From an uncultured Bacillota bacterium (GTDB lineage: Bacteria; Bacillota; Clostridia; Lachnospirales; CAG-274): DNA of 64,000 bases. The notes under the pieces were generated by a model. The model saw only the letters and a program-made list of their open reading frames with translations, was not told the origin of the DNA and searched no databases. Made by a program: the position numbers and the translations under genes. The stretch's first letter is position 1; each line of letters opens with the position of its first letter. Shown piece after piece: positions 42,038 through 50,210 of this stretch. The DNA lies in contig CATZZP010000005.1 in the NCBI GenBank assembly GCA_958426775.1, positions 54,853 through 118,852 of the forward strand, written 5' to 3'.

Positions 42038-43420
42038 ATGGAAAAAACTATGGATAAGGTTGTAGCTTTAGCTAAAACAAGAGGCTTTGTATACCCCGGC
42101 TCAGAGATTTACGGCGGTCTTGCAAACACATGGGATTACGGTCCTTTAGGTGTGGAGCTTAAGAACAACGTAAAAAAGGCGTGGTGGAAAAAGTTTGTAC
42201 AGGAAAGCCCTTACAACGTAGGAGTGGACTGTGCCATACTTATGAACCCTGAGGTTTGGGTAGCAAGCGGTCATGTTGGCGGCTTTAACGACCCCCTTAT
42301 GGATTGCAAGGAGTGTCATGAGCGTTTCAGAGCTGACAATATTATTGAGGACTACAACAAGGCAAACGGTATTGAGGGCAATGCTGACGGCTGGACCAAC
42401 GAGGAAATGAAGGCTTATATTGAGGAAAAGAATATTCCCTGTCCAAGCTGCGGTGAGCATAATTTTACCGATATAAGGCAGTTCAACCTTATGTTTAAAA
42501 CACACGCAGGTGTAACCGAGGAGGCTAAGAACGTTGTTTATATGCGTCCCGAAACTGCACAGGGTATCTTTGTAAACTTTAAAAACGTACAGAGAACTAC
42601 ACGAAAGAAAATTCCTTTTGGTATAGGTCAGATAGGTAAGTCCTTCAGAAATGAAATTACACCGGGTAACTTTACTTTCAGAACAAGAGAGTTTGAGCAG
42701 ATGGAGCTTGAGTTCTTCTGTAAGCCGGGTACTGAAATGGAGTGGTTTGCATTTTGGAAGGATTACTGCAAAAACTGGCTTTTAAGCCTTAATATTAATG
42801 AAAAGAGCATTGTTATGCGTGACCATGACCCTGCTGAGCTTGCACACTACAGCAATGCTACTACAGATATTGAGTTTATGTTCCCCTTTGGTAAGGGCGA
42901 ACTTTGGGGCATAGCTTCAAGAACAGACTTTGACTTAAAGGCTCACGCAACTCATTCAGGGGAAAATATGGAGTACTTTGACCCTGCAACTAATGAAAAG
43001 TATGTGCCATACTGCATTGAGCCATCTCTCGGTGCAGACAGAGTAACTCTGGCTTTCCTTTGCGAGGCTTATGACGAGGAGGAGCTTGAGGGCGGTGATG
43101 TACGTACAGTACTGCATTTCCACCCTGCAATAGCACCTGTAAAGGCTGCCGTACTTCCTCTTTCCAAAAAGCTTAACGATGCTGCTATTGAGGTTTACAA
43201 TGACCTTTGCAAGTACTTCAACTGTGAGTTTGATGATGCACAGAGTATAGGTAAGCGTTACCGTCGTCAGGACGAAATAGGTACACCTATCTGTATTACC
43301 TATGACTTTGACTCTGCCCAGGACGGCTGTGTTACGGTACGTGACAGAGATACAATGGAGCAGGAGAGAATAAAGATTGCCGATTTAAAGGATTATATTT
43401 CGGCAAAGCTTGAATTTTAA
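42038..43420 (+). CDS. glyS: Glycyl-tRNA synthetase, alpha2 type
   Basis: This 460-residue class II synthetase charges tRNA-Gly. It is the dimeric eukaryote/archaea-like form (GlyQS) rather than the alpha2beta2 bacterial form. It has TRGFVYPGSEIYGGLANTWDYGPLG at the N-terminus (in overlapping parts), motif 2 GKSFRNEITPGNFTFRTREFEQ, and motif 3 PSLGADRVTLAFL. A zinc-type C-x2-C pair is present near residue 90 (CKECHERF) and near residue 140 (CPSCGEHN). AAGGAGG precedes the ATG. No glycine T-box is seen. Confidence 0.97.
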   Translation: MEKTMDKVVALAKTRGFVYPGSEIYGGLANTWDYGPLGVELKNNVKKAWWKKFVQESPYNVGVDCAILMNPEVWVASGHVGGFNDPLMDCKECHERFRADNIIEDYNKANGIEGNADGWTNEEMKAYIEEKNIPCPSCGEHNFTDIRQFNLMFKTHAGVTEEAKNVVYMRPETAQGIFVNFKNVQRTTRKKIPFGIGQIGKSFRNEITPGNFTFRTREFEQMELEFFCKPGTEMEWFAFWKDYCKNWLLSLNINEKSIVMRDHDPAELAHYSNATTDIEFMFPFGKGELWGIASRTDFDLKAHATHSGENMEYFDPATNEKYVPYCIEPSLGADRVTLAFLCEAYDEEELEGGDVRTVLHFHPAIAPVKAAVLPLSKKLNDAAIEVYNDLCKYFNCEFDDAQSIGKRYRRQDEIGTPICITYDFDSAQDGCVTVRDRDTMEQERIKIADLKDYISAKLEF

Positions 43421-43460
43421 TATAAAGTAATAAAAAAATTCAAAAAAAGTAAAATAAGTG

Positions 43461-43489
43461 TTGACAAAGTAAAAAAATAATGTTAATAT
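43461..43489 (+). promoter_or_regulatory. Sigma-A promoter of the tandem tRNA-Lys genes
   Basis: Perfect TTGACA (43461-43466), 17-bp spacer, TAATAT (43484-43489), after an A-rich UP-like stretch. Confidence 0.75.
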
Positions 43490-43493
43490 ATTT

Positions 43494-43546
43494 CTTGCGT
43501 TGAGCAAGGGGCTATCCCCAAAGGTGCTTAAAAAGCTTAATGCAAG
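43494..43546 (+). other. Structured leader upstream of tRNA-Lys genes
   Basis: A 12-bp helix with two G-U pairs (43494-43505 with 43535-43546) encloses a tight GGGG-CTAT-CCCC hairpin (43508-43519). It occupies nearly the whole space between promoter and tRNA, so it is probably the 5' leader of the tRNA precursor. A processed small RNA is another possibility. Confidence 0.55.
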
Positions 43547-43552
43547 ATATAT

Positions 43553-43625
43553 GCGCGATTAGCTCAGTTGGTAGAGCAGGTGACTCTTAATCACAAGGTC
43601 CGGGGTTCGAGTCCCCGATCGCGCA
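43553..43625 (+). tRNA. tRNA-Lys (CTT), copy 1
   Basis: 73-nt cloverleaf: acceptor GCGCGAT/ATCGCGC, D-arm GCTC/GAGC, anticodon loop CTCTTAA (anticodon CTT), T-arm CGGGG/CCCCG. The discriminator is A and CCA is not encoded. Confidence 0.96.
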
Positions 43626-43688
43626 TTTAAAATTACCCTTAGGGGTTTATATAGAGGATAAGGCTTTTTGCCTATGCCTCACTCATAT

Positions 43689-43761
43689 GCGCGATTAGCT
43701 CAGTTGGTAGAGCAGGTGACTCTTAATCACAAGGTCCGGGGTTCGAGCCCCCGATCGCGCA
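43689..43761 (+). tRNA. tRNA-Lys (CTT), copy 2
   Basis: Identical to copy 1 except for one base in the T-loop (GAGC for GAGT). The 63-nt spacer between the copies contains short hairpins that may guide processing. CCA is not encoded. Confidence 0.96.
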
Positions 43762-43771
43762 CTTTAAAAGG

Positions 43772-43801
43772 CGGGTTTGCTTTGGCAGGCTCGTTTTTTT
43801 T
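43772..43801 (+). terminator. Terminator of the tRNA-Lys unit
   Basis: A 9-bp wobble-containing stem (43772-43780 with 43785-43793), four-base loop and eight T. Confidence 0.75.
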
Positions 43802-43810
43802 GTAATAAAA

Positions 43811-43933
43811 TTCTTATAAACTGAATTTTAGACGAATTTAGATTAATTTTAGATGACAAAACCTTATTTTATAAGAATTTAGAAGAAAATCAGAGGAATT
43901 TTATAAGAAAATTCCTTGAAAAAGTCTTATAAA
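43811..43933. promoter_or_regulatory. Repeat-rich operator array upstream of the AlbA_2 gene
   Basis: The 10-bp motif TTCTTATAAA occurs at 43811-43820 and, nearly exact, at 43924-43933. Its reverse complement occurs at 43868-43877 and 43900-43909. TTTAGA recurs at 43827, 43837, 43848 and 43878, spacings close to one, one and three helical turns. A perfect dyad GGAATTTT-N5-AAAATTCC (43895-43915) abuts the -35. The array suggests cooperative binding of a regulator, perhaps the downstream gene product. Confidence 0.6.
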
Positions 43934-43944
43934 TTTCGTATAAT
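43916..43944 (+). promoter_or_regulatory. Promoter of the AlbA_2 gene
   Basis: TTGAAA (43916-43921), 17-bp spacer, perfect TATAAT (43939-43944). One copy of the 10-bp motif lies inside the spacer. Confidence 0.8.
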
Positions 43945-43964
43945 TTAAAAAAGAGGTGATTTAT

Positions 43965-45401
43965 ATGACGGAAGATGAATTAAAAAAATTGGTAAAAAAG
44001 GTTTTAATAGAAAAATGTGAAAGCAACAGCTTGGAAATTAAGGAAGCACAAAAAGGAATGCCCAAGCTTTTTGATACTCTTTCCTCTTTTTCCAATCAGT
44101 CGGGAGGCGGAACAATTTTATTCGGCATAAGTGAAAGGGAGGGGTACACCTTGTGCGGTGTTTATGATGCCGCAGATTTACAAAAAAAGCTTACGGAACA
44201 GTGCGAGCAAATGGAACCTCCCGTAAGACCTCTATGTACTGCCGCCGCCATTCAGGGGAAAATAGTTGTAAGTGCGGAAATACAGGAAATTGATGATTAT
44301 TCAAAGCCTTGCTATTATGTGGGCAAGGGCAGGCTTAAAGGTTCATATGTACGAGTAGGTGATGCTGATAAGCTTATGACCGAATACGAGGTTTACAGCT
44401 ATGAAGCATTTAAAAAGAAAATACATGATGAGCTTGCAGTAGCGGAAAGAGCGGATATTGACGATATAAAAACAGACGGGTTTGCCAAATATCTTTTGGC
44501 TGTAAAAGATAAAAAGCCTAATCTTGCAGGTTTGCCTGAGGAAAAAATTTGCCGTTCCCAGGGTTTTGTTGATAATAATAAGCCAACCTTAGCAGGCATA
44601 ATGCTGTTTTCCGATTATCCTCAAAGCTTTTATCCGCAACTTTGCGTAACGGCAGTTGTTGTGCCGGGGGCAGAAAAGGGCAATACGTTAGGTACAGGGG
44701 AAAGGTTTATAGACAATGCAAGGATAGAGGGCAATATATCCCAAATGATAGAAGCAACCCTCAGCTTTGTCAGAAGAAATATAAAGGTTAAAACAACTAT
44801 TGACCCTGATACAGGCAAGCGTACCGATAAAACCGAATATCCCGTTCTTGCTCTCAGGGAGCTTATTGTAAATGCTCTTGTACACAGAGATTACAGTATT
44901 CATACGGATTTTACGCCTATTACCGTAACCATGTATTCAAACCGTATAGAAATAGAAAACCCCGGTGGGCTTTACGGCAGAATGACCCTTGATAAGCTGG
45001 GAAAGGTTGCCTCTGACACAAGAAATCCCTTTATAGCCAATGCTCTTGAGGTAATGGGAGAAACAGAGAACAGATACAGCGGTATACCTACGGTAATAAG
45101 AGCTATGGAGGAGTTTAATCTCCCTGAGCCTCTGTTTGAAAATGAAAGAGGCGTATTCAGAGTTACTCTCTATAACGGAGAGGGCAGGCGGTCTGATGCC
45201 CTTATGAGTCAGGAACTTGAAATATTGGAGTTTTGTACCGTACCAAGAAGCAGAGATGAGCTTGAAGAGCTTTTTAAAGGCAGAATAAGCATTGCTTATC
45301 TTATGAGTAAATACATTCATCCTATGGTAGAAAAAAGGCTTTTGGCTATGACCTTACCCGATACGCCGAAAAGCAAAAATCAAAAATACTATAAAGTATA
45401 A
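43965..45401 (+). CDS. Schlafen/AlbA_2-domain ATP-binding regulator
   Basis: This 478-residue protein has an N-terminal Schlafen AlbA_2 domain (SLEIKEAQKG, SGGGTILFGISE, SYVRVGDADKLM; residues ~10-130). A middle region follows, then a GHKL/HATPase_c_4-type ATP-binding domain (LRELIVNALVHRDYS near residue 300, IENPGGL, RNPFIANALEVMG). A C-terminal helical part resembles a winged helix. Such proteins are annotated as putative transcriptional regulators or nucleases; the function is unsettled. I chose the ATG at 43965 after AGAGG. The repeat-rich promoter suggests tight, perhaps autogenous, control. Confidence 0.85.
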   Translation: MTEDELKKLVKKVLIEKCESNSLEIKEAQKGMPKLFDTLSSFSNQSGGGTILFGISEREGYTLCGVYDAADLQKKLTEQCEQMEPPVRPLCTAAAIQGKIVVSAEIQEIDDYSKPCYYVGKGRLKGSYVRVGDADKLMTEYEVYSYEAFKKKIHDELAVAERADIDDIKTDGFAKYLLAVKDKKPNLAGLPEEKICRSQGFVDNNKPTLAGIMLFSDYPQSFYPQLCVTAVVVPGAEKGNTLGTGERFIDNARIEGNISQMIEATLSFVRRNIKVKTTIDPDTGKRTDKTEYPVLALRELIVNALVHRDYSIHTDFTPITVTMYSNRIEIENPGGLYGRMTLDKLGKVASDTRNPFIANALEVMGETENRYSGIPTVIRAMEEFNLPEPLFENERGVFRVTLYNGEGRRSDALMSQELEILEFCTVPRSRDELEELFKGRISIAYLMSKYIHPMVEKRLLAMTLPDTPKSKNQKYYKV

Positions 45402-45409
45402 AAAAAGGC

Positions 45410-45438
45410 TTGCATTTGCCCGCTTTATGTGATAAAAT
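45410..45438 (+). promoter_or_regulatory. Promoter of rpsB
   Basis: TTGCAT (45410-45415), 17-bp spacer, TAAAAT (45433-45438). Confidence 0.65.
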
Positions 45439-45458
45439 ACTAACGTTGCGATAACACA

Positions 45459-45516
45459 CGCAGGCCGTTTTGGTAAGCTGTGCCGCTTGTTAAGCGGTGT
45501 TTGTCATAAGCCTGCG
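45459..45516 (+). promoter_or_regulatory. Ribosomal protein S2 leader
   Basis: A 7-bp CGCAGGC/GCCTGCG stem (45459-45465 with 45510-45516) encloses a CCGCTT/AAGCGG hairpin (45483-45488 with 45492-45497). The position in the rpsB 5' leader fits the known Firmicute S2 autoregulatory leader class. I have not aligned it to the family model. Confidence 0.55.
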
Positions 45517-45547
45517 GAGGTATAACAAATTTAAGGAGGACGAAATA

Positions 45548-46273
45548 ATGGGCGTTATTTCAATGAAGCAATTATTAGAAGCAGGTGTTCACTTCGGTCA
45601 CCAGACAAGAAGATGGAACCCTAAGATGGCAGAGTATATCTTTGCTGAAAGAAACGGTATTTACATCATTGACCTTCAGAAGACAGTTAAGAAGGTTGAG
45701 GAGGCTTATGCAGCTGTAGCCGACATCGTTAAGGACGGCGGCACAGTACTTTTTGTAGGTACAAAGAAGCAGGCACAGGACTCAATTAAGGAAGAAGCTA
45801 TCAGATGCGGTATGTACTACGTAAATGAAAGATGGCTCGGCGGTATGCTTACAAACTTTGAAACCGTAAAGACAAGAATTAAGAGATTAAAAGAGCTTGA
45901 GGCTATGGTTGAGGACGGTACAATGGATTTACTTCCAAAGAAGGAAGTTGCTAAGCTTATGCACGAGAAGGAAAAGCTTGACAGAAACATCGGCGGTATC
46001 AAGGATATGGAAAGAATACCTGACTGTATGTTCATCGTAGACCCACGCAAGGAGCATATTGCAGTACTTGAGGCACAGAGCTTAGGTATCCCTACAGTAG
46101 GTATTGTTGATACTAACTGTGACCCTGAGGAAATAGACTATGTTATCCCGGGTAATGATGATGCTATCCGTGCAGTAAAGCTTATTGCAGGCAGAATTGC
46201 AGATGCTGTTATTGAGTCAAAGCAGGGCGAAATCGTTGAGGAAGCTGCTGAGGCTGAGGCAACAGAGGAATAA
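45548..46273 (+). CDS. rpsB: Ribosomal protein S2
   Basis: This 241-residue small-subunit protein has MKQLLEAGVHFGHQTRRWNPKM at the start (in two parts), then DLQKTVKKVEEAY, FVGTKKQAQD and IPTVGIVDTNCDPEEIDYVIPGNDDA (in two parts). The acidic tail (EEAAEAEATEE) is typical. I chose the ATG at 45548, eight bases after AAGGAGG. tsf follows, the universal rpsB-tsf pair, with an attenuator-like hairpin between them. Confidence 0.97.
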   Translation: MGVISMKQLLEAGVHFGHQTRRWNPKMAEYIFAERNGIYIIDLQKTVKKVEEAYAAVADIVKDGGTVLFVGTKKQAQDSIKEEAIRCGMYYVNERWLGGMLTNFETVKTRIKRLKELEAMVEDGTMDLLPKKEVAKLMHEKEKLDRNIGGIKDMERIPDCMFIVDPRKEHIAVLEAQSLGIPTVGIVDTNCDPEEIDYVIPGNDDAIRAVKLIAGRIADAVIESKQGEIVEEAAEAEATEE

Positions 46274-46285
46274 TTGAATTTGCGG

Positions 46286-46316
46286 AGGGCTTAGTCAAAT
46301 GGGCTGAGCCCTTTTT
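46286..46316 (+). terminator. Attenuator-like hairpin between rpsB and tsf
   Basis: A 9-bp stem with one wobble (46286-46294 with 46304-46312), nine-base loop, then five T. It probably lowers tsf expression relative to rpsB. Confidence 0.65.
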
Positions 46317-46353
46317 AAAAACATAGGATATAAATAATACGGAGGTATATAAA

Positions 46354-47289
46354 ATGGCTGTTACTGCTGCTTTAATTAAACAACTTAGAGAAATGACAGG
46401 TGTTGGTATGAGCGACTGCAAGGCTGCACTTGTTGAAACTGACGGTGATATTGATAAGGCTGTTGAAGTCCTCAGAAAGAAGGGTATGGCTAAGGCTGAG
46501 AAAAAGGCCGGCCGTGTTGCTGCAGAGGGCTTAAGCTACACATACATTACAGAGGACGGCAAGGCTGCTGCCGCTGTTGAAGTAAACAGTGAAACAGACT
46601 TTGTTGCTAAGAATGAAATTTTCAAGGCTTTTGTTGAGAACGTGGCTAAGCAGGCTATTAAGTCTGACGCTGCTGATATGGACGCTTTTATGAGCGAGGC
46701 TTGGATTGAGGATTCAGCTAAGACTGTAAAGGAAGCTCTTATCGAAAAGATTTCCGTTATCGGTGAAAACCTTTCTATCAGAAGATATAAGAAGTTTACT
46801 GCTGATGAAAACAGCGTATTTGTATCTTACCTTCATGCAGGCGGTAAGGTTGCGGTTCTTCTTGAATTTGCATCTGATGTAAACAACGAGGCTCTTGTAG
46901 AGGCAGGCAAGAATGTATGTATGCAGATTGCCGCTATGAGTCCTAAGTTTGTACGCAGAGAGGAAATCCCTGCTGACTTTATTGCTAAGGAAAGAGAAAT
47001 CTTAACAGAGCAGGCTAAGGCTGACCCTAAGAATGCAGGTAAGCCTGAAAACATCCTTGAAAAGATGATTGAAGGTCGTATCAATAAGGAGCTTAAGGAA
47101 TTCTGCCTTGTTGATCAAGAATATGTTAAGGATGATAAGGTAAGCGTTGGTAAGTACATTGAGAATGTTGCTAAGGAAATCGGCGGCAACGTTTCAATCA
47201 AGAGATTTGTTCGCTTTGAAACAGGCGAGGGTATTGAAAAGAAGGAAGAGGATTTTGCAGCTGAGGTTGCAAAGGCTATGGAAGGCTGA
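46354..47289 (+). CDS. tsf: Elongation factor Ts
   Basis: EF-Ts is the nucleotide exchange factor of EF-Tu. This 311-residue protein has the signatures LREMTGVGMSDCKAAL near residue 8 and VNSETDFVAKN near residue 75, and the C-terminal CLVDQEYVKD stretch. ACGGAGG precedes the ATG. In most Firmicutes pyrH and frr follow; here the next gene is rpmH with its own promoter, marking a rearrangement boundary. Confidence 0.97.
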   Translation: MAVTAALIKQLREMTGVGMSDCKAALVETDGDIDKAVEVLRKKGMAKAEKKAGRVAAEGLSYTYITEDGKAAAAVEVNSETDFVAKNEIFKAFVENVAKQAIKSDAADMDAFMSEAWIEDSAKTVKEALIEKISVIGENLSIRRYKKFTADENSVFVSYLHAGGKVAVLLEFASDVNNEALVEAGKNVCMQIAAMSPKFVRREEIPADFIAKEREILTEQAKADPKNAGKPENILEKMIEGRINKELKEFCLVDQEYVKDDKVSVGKYIENVAKEIGGNVSIKRFVRFETGEGIEKKEEDFAAEVAKAMEG

Positions 47290-47313
47290 TTTCCTGTCCT
47301 TTAAATTTAATGC

Positions 47314-47342
47314 TTGACTTAAAATAAAAACTTTTATATAAT
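47314..47342 (+). promoter_or_regulatory. Sigma-A promoter of rpmH
   Basis: TTGACT (47314-47319), 17-bp spacer, perfect TATAAT (47337-47342). Confidence 0.8.
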
Positions 47343-47390
47343 AAAAACAGTGTATAAGTAATAGTACGTACAGAAGGAGGTGCTTCAGTA

Positions 47391-47525
47391 ATGAAAATGA
47401 CATTCCAGCCAAAGACCAGACAGAGAAGTAAGGTTCACGGCTTCAGAAAAAGAATGAGTACTGCTAACGGCAGAAAGGTTATACTTAGAAGACGCAGAAA
47501 GGGCAGAAAGGCTTTATCTGCTTAA
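47391..47525 (+). CDS. rpmH: Ribosomal protein L34
   Basis: This 44-residue, highly basic protein begins MKMTFQPKTRQRSKVHGFRK and ends RRRRKGRKALSA, a full-length L34 of the large subunit. The usual third residue is Arg; here it is Met. AAGGAGG lies ten bases upstream. It opens the rpmH-rnpA-yidD-yidC-jag block. A hairpin after its stop may let excess rpmH message accumulate. Confidence 0.97.
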   Translation: MKMTFQPKTRQRSKVHGFRKRMSTANGRKVILRRRRKGRKALSA

Positions 47526-47537
47526 TTGTAAAACAAT

Positions 47538-47559
47538 AAGCCCGCTTTACGGCGGGCTT
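47538..47559 (+). terminator. Partial terminator hairpin after rpmH
   Basis: A perfect 8-bp stem (AAGCCCGC, 47538-47545 with 47552-47559), six-base loop, weak T-tract. Read-through to rnpA is expected. Confidence 0.65.
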
Positions 47560-47611
47560 TAATTGTATTGCACCAAAAATTTTTCATTTTTTTGAGAACG
47601 GAGGGGCGATT

Positions 47612-47956
47612 ATGTTGTTTACCGAGTCCCTTAAAAAAAATTACCAGTTTAGATTTGTCTATAACAAGGGTAGGTCTATTGCAAACCGTTACCTTGTTAT
47701 GTATGTAGTAAAAAATAATCTGCAAATTAACCGTATAGGCTATTCGGTCAGCAAAAAGGTAGGCAACAGCGTTACCCGCAGCCGTATTACAAGACTGTTG
47801 AGGGAAAGCTACCGCCTTACAGAGCATAACCTTGAAAGTGGCTATGATATTGTAGTTATTGCAAGGGGTGCTATGAAGGAGGCTGCCTTTGCCGAAACCG
47901 ACCGTTCCCTAAAGCATTTGCTTAAAAAGCATAAGCTTATTAAGGAGCAGGGCTGA
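47612..47956 (+). CDS. rnpA: Ribonuclease P protein component
   Basis: RnpA assists the RNase P RNA in maturing tRNA 5' ends. This 114-residue basic protein has FRFVYNKGRS and the signature KVGNSVTRSRITRLLRESYR. The canonical RNR motif in this helix reads Arg-Ser-Arg here, an uncommon but conservative change. GGAGGGGCG precedes the ATG. The conserved neighbours rpmH and yidD support the call. Confidence 0.94.
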   Translation: MLFTESLKKNYQFRFVYNKGRSIANRYLVMYVVKNNLQINRIGYSVSKKVGNSVTRSRITRLLRESYRLTEHNLESGYDIVVIARGAMKEAAFAETDRSLKHLLKKHKLIKEQG

Positions 47957-48039
47957 TAAAATAAGGCGGAGCTTTTGTACAGCTTTGGTTATATATCTTG
48001 CAGGTCAAAGGCGCTTATAAAAGAAAGTAGAATGATAGT

Positions 48040-48255
48040 ATGCTTAAAAGGGTTGCTCTTTTTTTGATTAAGTTTTATCGTGTTTATATTTCACCTATGA
48101 AAAGACCCTGCTGTAGATTTCAGCCTACCTGCTCAGCCTATGCCTATGAGGCATTTACAAAATACGGCTTTTTTAAAGGCTTTTATTTAAGCCTTAGGCG
48201 TATTTTAAAGTGTCACCCCTTTTACAAGGGTAATTTCTATGACCCCGTACCCTGA
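48040..48255 (+). CDS. yidD: Membrane protein insertion efficiency factor YidD
   Basis: This 71-residue protein has an amphipathic N-terminus and the family core ISPMKRPCCRFQPTCSAYAYEA with the three conserved cysteines, then RRILKCHPFYKGNFYDPVP (both seen in full). YidD assists insertion by YidC. The gene lies between rnpA and yidC as in most bacteria. The ribosome-binding site is weak (AAAGAAAG). Confidence 0.95.
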   Translation: MLKRVALFLIKFYRVYISPMKRPCCRFQPTCSAYAYEAFTKYGFFKGFYLSLRRILKCHPFYKGNFYDPVP

Positions 48256-48288
48256 TTTTTGCAGATATAATACTATTAGGAGGAATTT

Positions 48289-49329
48289 ATGTTTTCAGCT
48301 TTAATGTTACTTGCTAAAACACCGGCTATTATGAAAGACCCGGGTATGATTACAGGCCCTATTGCATGGGGTTTAGGTAAGATTGTTAATTTTTTCTTTA
48401 ATTTTGTTTTTAACGATATAACCATTGTAAATTCCCTTGGTATATCAATTATCTTTTTGACCGTATTTGCACGCTGTCTTATGATTCCTATTGCCTATAA
48501 ACAGCAGAAGTCAATGTTTGTAATGCAGAAAATTCAGCCTGAGCTTAAAAAAATTCAGGATAAATACAGGGACAGAATGTCAGACCCTGAAATATCAAGA
48601 AAAATGCAGATGGAAACTCAAAAGCTTTACTCAAAGCATAACTACAGCCCCTTAAGCGGCTGCTTGCCCTTGCTTATCCAGATGCCTATTTTCTTTGGAC
48701 TTTACTATGTAATGCAACACCCTTTTATTTACGTTGACCAGCTTGGTGATTTATATAACCAAATTTCCGATATAGTGCTTACCTTTGCCTCATCAGCAGG
48801 CCCGGACAGTACAATTATGAGCCTTATCAATCAGTTTGGTGCAAACGCAGGTCTTGAGGCAGGTATGGAGATAAATGCCGATGTGTTCAGCAGGCTCCTT
48901 AACGTGCTTAGCCCTGCTGAGCTTAAGCAGATAGTAGATGCAGTGGGCTCAACGGATTTAAATACCCTTTATGAGGAAAAGCAGGCTATTGAAACCTTTA
49001 TGGGTATAAGCCTTACCGAAACAGTAGGCTTTGCACTTAATATAAAGCTGATTATACCTATTTTATCAGCGGCAACCACCTGGTTCTCATCATGGATGAT
49101 GACAAGGAAAAACAAAAACCTTGACCCGCAAATGAAGGCACAGCAGAAGATGATGAATATTGTTATGCCTCTTATGATGGCATGGATTACAACAGGTCTT
49201 CCCGGCGGTGTGGGTCTTTACTGGGTAACAAGCAATATTTTCCAAATTTGCCAACAGGCTGTAATCAGCAAGCATTTTGAACGTAAAAGAGCAAGAGAAG
49301 AAAGTGAGAATGGGGGCAACAAAAAATGA
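48289..49329 (+). CDS. yidC: Membrane protein insertase YidC/Oxa1
   Basis: YidC inserts and folds membrane proteins with or without Sec. This 346-residue protein has the Oxa1 core: ARCLMIPIAYKQQKSMF after the first helix, the basic loop, GCLPLLIQMPIFFGLYYVM, and MPLMMAWITTGLPGGVGLYWVTSN (in parts). It has no lipobox, unlike the Bacillus homologue SpoIIIJ. A ~60-residue extracytoplasmic insertion between helices is larger than in minimal forms. Its TGA overlaps the jag start (ATGA). Confidence 0.95.
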   Translation: MFSALMLLAKTPAIMKDPGMITGPIAWGLGKIVNFFFNFVFNDITIVNSLGISIIFLTVFARCLMIPIAYKQQKSMFVMQKIQPELKKIQDKYRDRMSDPEISRKMQMETQKLYSKHNYSPLSGCLPLLIQMPIFFGLYYVMQHPFIYVDQLGDLYNQISDIVLTFASSAGPDSTIMSLINQFGANAGLEAGMEINADVFSRLLNVLSPAELKQIVDAVGSTDLNTLYEEKQAIETFMGISLTETVGFALNIKLIIPILSAATTWFSSWMMTRKNKNLDPQMKAQQKMMNIVMPLMMAWITTGLPGGVGLYWVTSNIFQICQQAVISKHFERKRAREESENGGNKK

Positions 49330-50186
49330 TTAAGTGTATTGAAATGACAGGTAAAACTGCAGTTGAAGCTACTCAGGCGGCTTGTGAGAAAATGGGACTA
49401 AAGCTTACTGAGGTGGAGTATGAAATCCTTGATGAAGGCTCAAAGGGTCTTTTCGGCATAGGTGCAAGACCTGCCAAGGTTAAGGTATGGGTTATCGGCT
49501 ATGACGAGGAGGCTGAAAAGGCTAAGGAAGAGGCTAAGCGTCAGCTGGAGGCTGAGAAGGCAACTAAAGAGAAGGCTGCCAAGGAAAAGGCAGAAAAGGA
49601 AGCTAAGGAAAAGGCGGAAAAAGAGGCTAAGGCTAAAACAGAGGTAAAGCCTGCGGAAGAGCCTTTAGCAGAAGAACAGAAGCCTGAGCGTCCTCAGCTT
49701 ACGGAAGAGGATAAGGTTAAGGTTATTGCAAATGCTAAAAAATTCCTTTCTGATGTTTTTGCTACAATGAATTTACAGGTGGAAATTGAGGCTGAATTTC
49801 TTGACAATAAACAGCTTGTAATTAATATGTCAGGTCCTGAAATGGGTGTTGTAATAGGTAAGAGAGGTCAAACCTTAGACAGCCTTCAGCACCTTGTAGG
49901 CCTTGTAGTAAATAAGGGCGAGTTTGCCTTTATTACAGTTACTCTCGATACAGAGGGCTATAGAGCAAGACGTAAGGAAACACTGGAGCATCTTGCATTT
50001 AACTTAGCTAAAAAGGCAAAGCATCTTCGCAAAAATGTGGTGCTTGAGCCTATGAATCCTTACGAGAGAAGAATTATACATTCAACCTTACAGAATGACA
50101 GATATGTTACAACCTACAGCGAGGGTGTTGAGCCTCATAGATACGTTGTAATTTCGCCTAAGTCAAATAAGGAAAGAAACATTTAA
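49326..50186 (+). CDS. jag: RNA-binding protein Jag/KhpB (KH-R3H)
   Basis: This 286-residue protein has an N-terminal Jag domain (VEATQAACEKMGLKL, GSKGLFGIGARPAKV), then a Lys/Glu/Ala-rich charged linker (~60-120) likely to form a single helix. A KH domain (~135-210, MGVVIGKRGQTLDSLQHL) and a C-terminal R3H domain (MNPYERRIIHSTLQ) follow. Jag/KhpB partners KhpA in RNA binding that affects cell division and elongation. It is translationally coupled to yidC by a four-base overlap. Confidence 0.94.
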   Translation: MIKCIEMTGKTAVEATQAACEKMGLKLTEVEYEILDEGSKGLFGIGARPAKVKVWVIGYDEEAEKAKEEAKRQLEAEKATKEKAAKEKAEKEAKEKAEKEAKAKTEVKPAEEPLAEEQKPERPQLTEEDKVKVIANAKKFLSDVFATMNLQVEIEAEFLDNKQLVINMSGPEMGVVIGKRGQTLDSLQHLVGLVVNKGEFAFITVTLDTEGYRARRKETLEHLAFNLAKKAKHLRKNVVLEPMNPYERRIIHSTLQNDRYVTTYSEGVEPHRYVVISPKSNKERNI

Positions 50187-50210
50187 TAAGGCTTTTATAG
50201 GGGGTATTTT

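Noticed and set aside
43811..43933. CRISPR-like array
   Set aside because: The repeats are 6-10 bp, occur in both orientations and lack uniform spacers; operator sites fit better.
47290..47390. oriC between tsf and rpmH
   Set aside because: The region is too short and contains no DnaA-box cluster; it holds the rpmH promoter.
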